NCBI RefSeq assembly: GCF_026153515.1
Contig: NZ_CP110644.1
Location: forward strand, 718,501-782,500
Origin: Pseudomonas sp. KU26590
Lineage (GTDB): Bacteria; Pseudomonadota; Gammaproteobacteria; Pseudomonadales; Pseudomonadaceae
Length of the DNA stretch: 64,000 nt
Direction of reading: 5' to 3'
Positions 58,540 through 64,000 of the stretch are shown here, in pieces. The first letter of the stretch is position 1. The number at the start of each line of letters is the position of its first letter. Made by a program: the position numbers and the translations under genes. The notes beneath the pieces were generated by a model. It did no database searches. It saw only the letters and a list, made by a program, of their open reading frames with translations, and had not been told where the DNA came from.

Positions 58540-59580
58540 TCAGGCGCCCATCACCCGCCGGATGTCCGCTGCCAGTTCCCGCACGCGGGCTTCTTCGGTG
58601 TCCCATGAGCACATGAAGCGCGCTCCGCCGACGCCGATGAAGGTGTAGAAGCGCCAGCCTCGCGCAGTTAGCGCGGCAATGGCCGCTTCCGACAGTTGCA
58701 GGAACACGCCGTTGGCCTGCACCGGGAACATCAATTCAACGCCGGGAATATCCTTCACAAGATCAGCCAGCAACTGCGCGCAGCTGTTAGCGTGGCGTGC
58801 GTGTTTGAGCCAGGCGTCGTTTTCCAGCAAACCCACCCACGGCGCCGACAGAAAACGCATCTTCGAGGCGAGTTGACCGGCCTGTTTGCAGCGATAGTCG
58901 AAGTCTTCGGCGAGCTTGTGGTTGAAGAACAGAATCGCCTCGCCCACCGCCATGCCGTTTTTGGTGCCACCGAAGCACAGCACATCAACCCCTGATTTCC
59001 AGGTCAGCTCGGCAGGCGAGCAACCGAGGAAGGCGCAGGCATTGGCAAAGCGGGCGCCATCCATGTGCAGGTTCAGGCCCAGCTCTTTACAGGTCTCGCT
59101 GATGGCTTTGAGCTCTTCCGGCTGATAGACACTGCCTACTTCCGTGGCCTGGGTCAGTGTGACCACGCGGGGTTTTGGGTAGTGGATGTCGGCGCGTTTG
59201 AGCGCGACTTCACGAATGGAAGCGGGTGTCAGCTTGCCGTTTTCGCTGCGTGCGGTCAGCAGTTTGGAGCCGTTGGAGAAGAACTCCGGCGCGCCGCATT
59301 CGTCCGTTTCGACGTGGGCGGTTTCCGAGCAGATGACGCTGTGATAACTCTGGCACAGCGACGACAGCGCCAGGGAGTTGGCCGCCGTGCCGTTGAAGGC
59401 GAAAAACACCTCGCAGTCTGTTTCGAACAACTGACGGAATTGATCGGCCGCGCGCGCTGTCCACTGGTCGTCGCCATAGGCACGCTGGTGCCCGTGGTTG
59501 GCTTGCTCCATGGCCGCCCAGGCTTCCGGGCAAATTCCCGAATAGTTGTCGCTGGCAAACTGCTGGCTTTGGTCTGACAT
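58540..59580 (-). CDS. ltaE: low-specificity L-threonine aldolase
   Basis: 346 residues from MSDQSQQFAS; the frame opens 13 codons earlier. A fold-type I PLP enzyme. It has the N-terminal FASDNYSGICPEAWAAME, LNLHMDGARFANA (PLP-contacting Asp) and the Schiff-base lysine in LCFGGTKNGMAVG. It cleaves threonine or allo-threonine to glycine and acetaldehyde. Glycine links it loosely to the betaine-sarcosine-glycine genes nearby, but there is no shared operon. Confidence 0.93.
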   Translation of the reverse strand: MSDQSQQFASDNYSGICPEAWAAMEQANHGHQRAYGDDQWTARAADQFRQLFETDCEVFFAFNGTAANSLALSSLCQSYHSVICSETAHVETDECGAPEFFSNGSKLLTARSENGKLTPASIREVALKRADIHYPKPRVVTLTQATEVGSVYQPEELKAISETCKELGLNLHMDGARFANACAFLGCSPAELTWKSGVDVLCFGGTKNGMAVGEAILFFNHKLAEDFDYRCKQAGQLASKMRFLSAPWVGLLENDAWLKHARHANSCAQLLADLVKDIPGVELMFPVQANGVFLQLSEAAIAALTARGWRFYTFIGVGGARFMCSWDTEEARVRELAADIRRVMGA

Positions 59581-59679
59581 GGCCGGTTCCCTGTAATCGA
59601 AGCCTGCGACTGTAACCAAAGTTGATCGGTTTGGTCATGCATTCTTGCGTCAGAAAATTCAGCCAGACAGCGAAGCAAT

Positions 59680-60423
59680 ATGACCGAAACGAAATCAATT
59701 ACCGCACCCGTGCGCAATCGCGCGCTGGACCTGCTCAAGTGGCTGGCGATGCTGAGCATGGTGATGGATCACCTGCGCTATGTCGGCTGGCACGCCAATT
59801 GGCTCTATGTCCCGGGCCGCCTGGCATTCCCATGGTTTTGCCTGGCGATTGCCGTCAACGTCGTGCGCAACGGCCGACGGGATATCGAGTCTTCGGTTAA
59901 ATGGAAATATCTGACCTGGCTGGCGGTGTTTTCTGTGATCGCGGAGCTGCCGTACAGGATTTACATGGCGGGTGAGGTCACGACGCTGAATGTATTGCCG
60001 ACGCTGGCGCTGGGTTTGCTGATCGCGCAGGGCGGATTGAGTCGGTCATGGCCGGTGAGGCTGCTGGGTATCGCTGCCTTGGCTATTGGTGTTCTGTTTG
60101 GGCCGCAGTTGATGTTCGGAGTGTATGGGGTTTTGCTGCCTCTGGCGTTTGTGCTCGTGCTGCGCACCTCGTTATGGCTGGCGATTGTGCCGGGGATTGT
60201 CTGTTTACTGAGCAACGAATGGCCGAAAATTATCGACGGCATGCTGTGGGGCGATCCGATTTCCATCGGCGCGCTGGTGGCCTGTCTGCTGGCACCGCTG
60301 TTGGGGTTGACGATTCTGCGCGGACGCCCGGCATTCGGTGTGTGGCCGATGCGGCGCTGGGCGTACCTGATTTATCCGGTGCATTTTTTGGTGCTTTTCG
60401 GGCTGCGGCAGGTCTTCACCTGA
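59680..60423 (+). CDS. TraX family membrane protein
   Basis: 247 residues, about seven to eight membrane helices. The TraX family N-terminus reads [19 protein letters not shown], with later [17 protein letters not shown] and a C-terminal [16 protein letters not shown]. TraX acetylates F pilin, but chromosomal copies in Pseudomonas stand apart from any conjugation genes and their acceptor is unknown. Membrane acyltransferase activity is inferred from the family. Confidence 0.88.
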   Translation: MTETKSITAPVRNRALDLLKWLAMLSMVMDHLRYVGWHANWLYVPGRLAFPWFCLAIAVNVVRNGRRDIESSVKWKYLTWLAVFSVIAELPYRIYMAGEVTTLNVLPTLALGLLIAQGGLSRSWPVRLLGIAALAIGVLFGPQLMFGVYGVLLPLAFVLVLRTSLWLAIVPGIVCLLSNEWPKIIDGMLWGDPISIGALVACLLAPLLGLTILRGRPAFGVWPMRRWAYLIYPVHFLVLFGLRQVFT

Positions 60424-60433
60424 CGCAGTTCCC

Positions 60434-60521
60434 TGTAGGAGCGCGCTTGCCCGCGAATGTAGGGTGTCAGTCACCATTGATGTACCTGATCTGACGCATC
60501 GCGGGCAAGCGCGCTCCTACA
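60434..60521. repeat. REP doublet, 'gtaggagcgcgcttgcccgcga' type
   Basis: Inverted pair between the TraX-like gene and alaC, with about 45 bp inside. Confidence 0.92.
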
Positions 60522-60667
60522 GGATTCGTGGTGTATCCGGAATTTGTGGCATGCCGCTTGATCCATGTAGACAAACCGCCATCCCCGCCCGTATCTTTCG
60601 CCTCAGGCCACCGCAGTGGCCAGCGTCGCTCGGACGGTTCCGGGCGCTTACGTCTTCAGAGGTTCAC

Positions 60668-61882
60668 ATGGCAGATCCTGTCTCGCCGCGCCGTTTTGCG
60701 CGCATCGATCGACTCCCCCCTTACGTGTTCAACATCACCGCCGAGCTGAAAATGGCTGCTCGCCGTCGTGGTGAGGACATCATCGACCTGAGCATGGGCA
60801 ACCCCGATGGGGCGACGCCGCCGCATATCGTCGAAAAAATGGTCACCGTCGCTCAACGTGAAGACACTCACGGCTACTCGACTTCGCGTGGCATCCCGCG
60901 TCTTCGTCGGGCGATTTCCAGCTGGTACAAAAAGCGCTACGACGTCGACATCGATCCCGAAGACGAAGCCATCGTCACCATCGGCTCCAAAGAAGGCCTC
61001 GCGCATTTGATGCTGGCCACGCTGGATCAGGGCGACACCGTTCTGGTGCCCAACCCTAGTTACCCGATTCACATCTACGGCGCCGTCATCGCCGGGGCTC
61101 AGGTGCGCTCCGTGCCGCTGGTGCCGGGCGTGGACTTCTTCGCCGAGCTGGAGAAAGCCATTCGCGGCTCGATCCCCAAACCGAAGATGATGATTCTGGG
61201 CTTCCCGTCCAACCCGACCGCTCAATGCGTCGAGCTGGATTTCTTCGAGCGCGTCGTTGCGCTGGCCAAGCAGTACGACGTGCTGGTAGTTCACGACCTG
61301 GCGTACGCCGACATCGTCTACGACGGCTGGAAAGCCCCGTCGATCATGCAGGTCCCCGGCGCGAAGGACATCGCGGTGGAGTTTTTCACCCTGTCCAAGA
61401 GCTACAACATGGCGGGCTGGCGGATCGGCTTCATGGTCGGCAACCCCGAGCTGGTCAATGCCCTGGCGCGGATCAAGAGCTACCACGACTACGGCACGTT
61501 CACGCCGCTGCAAGTGGCCGCCATCGCGGCATTGGAAGGTGACCAGCAATGCGTGCTCGACATCGCTGAGCAGTACCGTCAGCGCCGTAACGTGCTGGTC
61601 AAAGGTCTGCATGAACTGGGCTGGATGGTCGAAAACCCGAAAGCCTCGATGTACGTCTGGGCCAAGATCCCTGAAACCTACGCGCATTTGGGGTCGCTGG
61701 AATTCGCCAAGAAGCTGCTCGCCGAAGCCAAGGTCTGCGTCTCTCCCGGTGTCGGTTTCGGTGAGTACGGCGACGACCACGTGCGCTTCGCCCTGATCGA
61801 GAACCAGGACCGGATTCGTCAGGCCGTTCGCGGCATTCGCAGCATGTTCCGGGCTGACGGGTTAATTACGCAAAAGAACTGA
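60668..61882 (+). CDS. alaC: glutamate-pyruvate aminotransferase AlaC
   Basis: 404 residues from [10 protein letters not shown] with AGAGG upstream; the frame opens 68 codons earlier through the REP. Fold-type I PLP aminotransferase: [52 protein letters not shown] and the PLP lysine in [17 protein letters not shown]. It makes alanine from pyruvate and glutamate. A stable hairpin follows at 61895. Confidence 0.93.
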   Translation: MADPVSPRRFARIDRLPPYVFNITAELKMAARRRGEDIIDLSMGNPDGATPPHIVEKMVTVAQREDTHGYSTSRGIPRLRRAISSWYKKRYDVDIDPEDEAIVTIGSKEGLAHLMLATLDQGDTVLVPNPSYPIHIYGAVIAGAQVRSVPLVPGVDFFAELEKAIRGSIPKPKMMILGFPSNPTAQCVELDFFERVVALAKQYDVLVVHDLAYADIVYDGWKAPSIMQVPGAKDIAVEFFTLSKSYNMAGWRIGFMVGNPELVNALARIKSYHDYGTFTPLQVAAIAALEGDQQCVLDIAEQYRQRRNVLVKGLHELGWMVENPKASMYVWAKIPETYAHLGSLEFAKKLLAEAKVCVSPGVGFGEYGDDHVRFALIENQDRIRQAVRGIRSMFRADGLITQKN

Positions 61883-61892
61883 ATGTCGTCAC

Positions 61893-62630
61893 TCATGTGC
61901 CGAGGTCATGACGGGACCTCGGCACATCCGGCAGCGGCATATGCTTGAGGATCGGTGATAACGGTAATTCGGGATGAGTGGTGATGCCATATATGACCGA
62001 CAGCTCATTGGAACCGCTTTCCACATAATAATCACCGGGCGCGGCGCATCGAATGGCTTCGGCTTGCGTGACTGTTGTTGAGTAGCTGCGCCCTTCAACA
62101 GTACGGATGTTCACCGATACCTGGCGGTCTTCCGAGAGTCTTAACGTTCTGTCCATGACAATGTCCTCTTCAGAGGGACTTACGTAGAAAGTCGAGCCTT
62201 TGGGAAGATACAGCGCAAGGTCGGATTCGACGGCCTCGGGTGCGGCGATGGGTGGTATTTCCCATAGATAGATATCGGCGACCACCTCTGCGTCCGGATA
62301 GGAAATGATCTTGAGAATGACCGAAAAGAATCCTCCGTCCTGGTGAACGATGTCTTGGGGGGTGGCATAAAGCCTGGCGTCGCCCACTGAAACGGTGGTC
62401 GAAAGCACTTGGTCCGAATCCTCGACGTATACGGCAATCAGCGCCTCAAGCGTGTTCAGTTCTCGAATGATCCTCAGCTTGACCGAGCCTTCAATATCCA
62501 CCGTATGAAACACGCCTTGAGTCAGAAAGAGCAGCGGTTCCGTAGCGGGTCCTTGTCGACTGGCGGATTTCGCCCTCAAGGTTTTCCATAACTGGGGAGT
62601 TAGCTTATGCGACCTTGCGATTGTGCCCAT
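61893..62630 (-). CDS. unknown protein with beta-rich domain
   Basis: 245 residues from MGTIARSHKL. AAGGA six bases before this ATG is the only good ribosome site; the frame is open up to 62933, and 62726 (MNTVNIDS) is an alternative start without one. No signal peptide or membrane helix. The composition suggests beta strands (LIAVYVEDSDQVLSTTVSVG, STFYVSPSEEDIVMDRTLRL, DYYVESGSNELSVIYG). I recognise no family. It could be a secreted-system or surface-associated protein, but nothing in the sequence proves it. Confidence 0.6.
   Translation of the reverse strand: MGTIARSHKLTPQLWKTLRAKSASRQGPATEPLLFLTQGVFHTVDIEGSVKLRIIRELNTLEALIAVYVEDSDQVLSTTVSVGDARLYATPQDIVHQDGGFFSVILKIISYPDAEVVADIYLWEIPPIAAPEAVESDLALYLPKGSTFYVSPSEEDIVMDRTLRLSEDRQVSVNIRTVEGRSYSTTVTQAEAIRCAAPGDYYVESGSNELSVIYGITTHPELPLSPILKHMPLPDVPRSRHDLGT
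61895..61927. other. perfect 13-bp hairpin at the convergent ends of alaC and an unknown gene
   Basis: ATGTGCCGAGGTC (61895-61907) and GACCTCGGCACAT (61915-61927) with a 7-nt loop. It begins 13 bp after the alaC stop and overlaps the last codons of the minus-strand gene. No T-run follows; probably a shared 3' end structure. Confidence 0.6.
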
Positions 62631-62702
62631 GATCATTCCTTGAGTGAGTGGCTGCCAGCCGTTCCGTTGGCTTAAAAGTAGCTCCGCCATCGCTGGTTGA
62701 AT

Positions 62703-62720
62703 ACTGTCAATGTTGACAGT
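62703..62720. promoter_or_regulatory. 18-bp palindrome upstream of the unknown gene
   Basis: ACTGTCAA-TG-TTGACAGT, perfect 8-bp arms, 73 bp before the preferred start at 62630. If that start is right the palindrome is in promoter DNA and includes a TTGACA box on the gene's strand, so it may be a repressor operator. Confidence 0.5.
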
Positions 62721-62825
62721 GTTCATGCCCGCTGGTGGAAGTGTGGTGGGTTGCCGATGATTCGCGGCAGGCTCAGGACCGACGGGCAGCTGCCTGCAAA
62801 ATCTGTCTGATTGCGACATCGCCTC

Positions 62826-62858
62826 ATAAAAAAAACCCGGCCTCGACCGGGGATTTTT
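62826..62858. terminator. bidirectional terminator
   Basis: AAAAAAAACCCGGCCTCGAC then CGGGGATTTTTG: a CCCGG/CCGGG stem with A/T flanks. On the minus strand it ends with eight T and would stop transcription from the AT-rich genes upstream. Confidence 0.75.
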
Positions 62859-62877
62859 GTGTGCGTCGCAGTCTTTT

Positions 62878-62965
62878 GCAGGAGCGCGCTTGCCGAGGAA
62901 AGCATTTGTCCAGACGCAGTAAAGGCGCCTCACTCACCGCCAATCGCGGGCAAACGCGCTTATAC
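62878..62965. repeat. degenerate REP doublet
   Basis: TGCAGGAGCGCGCTTGCCGA and, 45 bp on, ATCGCGGGCAAACGCGCTTA: both arms carry several changes from the common subtype, an eroded copy at the edge of the AT-rich region. Confidence 0.75.
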
Positions 62966-63021
62966 CGGTGTGGCTACTGAATACGGGCACTCAAACCCAG
63001 CGTATGACGCATGGGGGACAG

Positions 63022-63708
63022 CTATTCCCAAATTCTAAAAAGCGGAACTCTTGCTTGTATCCGGTCTATAAGTGTTGGCGGCATGCTGATAATGTAACTC
63101 CGCTGGTCCTCATCATCTTGGTATGTAATGCTATCTTTCTCTGTGGTAAGGGGTTCATGCCCCGGTTGAGTGTCCCAAGAGACTTTGTAGCTCCTCTTCG
63201 CTAATTCATCACCTTTATCATCGATGATAGTCAACTGAACGGCATCCAGTCCATCACCGAAAAAGTGACTGTTGCTAACTCCACTTCCGCAGATATTGAC
63301 AGTGTATTGCTTGCCGTTGAATTCTTTGATTCCGCCGTTTAGCGTGTTGTTGTAATTGAATTTTTGGCAGTCCGTTATGCTGCGGCCCGCAAAAAAGTTT
63401 ATCGTCAATAATAGGATGCTCAGCCATATGCTGGCCGCAGGTATCATTTTTACGAATTCTTGGCGTGGGGATTTCTCTTCTCTGATAATTTTAGTGGCTT
63501 TATATCCGAAAAAGGACAAAATGGCCAACCCCAGAGGAAGCGAAAGTTCGCTGGCGAATGACAGGCCAGCGATGATGAGTCCGTTGTGAAACTTTCCGGA
63601 TAGTGCCCAGTCAGCAGCGAAAAAAAACACACTAAAAATTATCACTGAAGCAATAGTTAGGGCGATTTTCTTTACCGATGTGTGGAGGTATTGTCGTACG
63701 GTCTGCAT
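63022..63708 (-). CDS. unknown membrane protein, three predicted helices
   Basis: 228 residues from MQTVRQYLHT. Membrane helices lie at about 14-36, 43-67 and 88-108. A soluble C-terminal half of about 115 residues follows, with GRSITDCQKFNYNN and YTVNICGSGVSNSHFF, ending in a hydrophilic region. DNA is strikingly AT-rich relative to the window, suggesting acquisition. It overlaps the upstream gene by 37 bp, so the two are coupled. No family recognised. Confidence 0.7.
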   Translation of the reverse strand: MQTVRQYLHTSVKKIALTIASVIIFSVFFFAADWALSGKFHNGLIIAGLSFASELSLPLGLAILSFFGYKATKIIREEKSPRQEFVKMIPAASIWLSILLLTINFFAGRSITDCQKFNYNNTLNGGIKEFNGKQYTVNICGSGVSNSHFFGDGLDAVQLTIIDDKGDELAKRSYKVSWDTQPGHEPLTTEKDSITYQDDEDQRSYIISMPPTLIDRIQARVPLFRIWE

Positions 63709-64000
63709 ATTCGGTCCAGCTTGAATGAGATAGGTTTTTTTAGCTTGTAAAGTTTTGGTTCGCTGAAAATCATGAAGTCTCCACCCCTCGCATGCTGCTC
63801 TCTCCATTCATTGTAAGACTTGTTGTATACCGGCCAGTAAATGTCTTTTTCGATGAATTTTCTGACGATGCCTGTTCTCTTGTCAATAGGTTTGTCTACT
63901 TCTGATCTGTTGATAAGGTAGTCCCAGTTTAATTCTGTCCTTTCAATTTCGTCGCTACTATTCAAACTTTTAACTTTCCATTCGGGTGCATACTGCCCCA
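63672..64000 (-). CDS. unknown protein, 5' end cut by window edge
   Basis: The frame is open from the window end down to 63672 (at least 108 residues): GQYAPEWKVKSLNSSDEIER, then NKSYNEWREQHARGGDFMIF and a basic C-terminus. A TTG at 63965 could be a start, but the sequence upstream stays open and protein-like, so the gene probably begins beyond 64000. AT-rich, hydrophilic and Trp/Tyr-rich. It overlaps the following membrane-protein gene. Such overlapping AT-rich pairs often belong to effector, immunity or phage-related islands; this is only a suggestion. Confidence 0.6.
   Translation of the reverse strand, partial: GQYAPEWKVKSLNSSDEIERTELNWDYLINRSEVDKPIDKRTGIVRKFIEKDIYWPVYNKSYNEWREQHARGGDFMIFSEPKLYKLKKPISFKLDRICRPYDNTSTHR

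Overview
The window is chromosomal DNA from a Pseudomonas, most like the fluorescens/syringae part of the genus. The basis is high GC with strong codon bias, an SAH riboswitch in front of ahcY, the metK-tktA-epd-pgk-fba block, the carnitine (cdh) and glycine betaine (gbc/dgc) catabolic genes, and many Pseudomonas-type REP doublets. From memory of strain PAO1, the blocks resemble PA0428-PA0432, PA0546-PA0555 and PA5385-PA5411, joined here in a different order. No rRNA, tRNA or CRISPR array was seen.

Layout. 0.1-1.3 kb: cytochrome b561 and a YceI protein. 1.5-7.3 kb (minus strand): RhlE-type RNA helicase, a periplasmic solute-binding protein, metF, and ahcY with its SAH riboswitch. 7.4-9.0 kb: an acyl-CoA thioesterase and a secreted alpha/beta hydrolase. 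9.0-15.4 kb (minus): a complete L-threonate operon (ltnD-otnK-otnC-gntP-otnI) with a DeoR-type regulator. 15.7-18.5 kb: MAPEG protein, DUF1090 protein and the DNA ligase LigB. 18.6-28.1 kb: an accessory island with a 2,644-residue orphan Tc insecticidal toxin A subunit, an intact IS5-type element 66 bp upstream of its start codon, and a decayed gene scrap. 28.2-37.6 kb: a LysE exporter, metK with an upstream ArsR-methyltransferase regulator and a near-perfect operator palindrome, then tktA, epd, pgk, two small lipoprotein genes and fba.

37.7-55.9 kb is a quaternary-amine catabolic region. cdhB, cdhA, cdhC and cdhR turn carnitine into glycine betaine. GbcAB removes the first methyl group and DgcAB, with a dedicated electron transfer flavoprotein pair, removes the second; a dipeptidase and a DUF5943 gene travel with dgcAB. 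Three control regions here share a TGTCG-type half-site repeated about 21 bp apart, as expected for AraC-family activators such as GbdR or CdhR. Inserted in this region are a lone P-loop ATPase behind an AT-rich palindrome, and a two-gene cassette of unknown function beside an intergenic region of three repeated modules of DnaA-box-like sites. Seven exact TTATCCACA sites lie between 50.1 and 52.9 kb.

56-62 kb: a chemotaxis receptor, ZapB-like and ZapA cell-division proteins, threonine aldolase, a TraX-like membrane protein and AlaC. 61.9-64 kb: unknown genes, the last two in visibly AT-rich DNA and the last cut by the window edge.

The observations I rate highest are the phased DnaA-box modules, the orphan TcA gene with its promoter displaced by an insertion sequence, the small membrane-protein cassette beside the DnaA boxes, and the combination of an RNA and a probable protein sensor controlling the SAM/SAH cycle.
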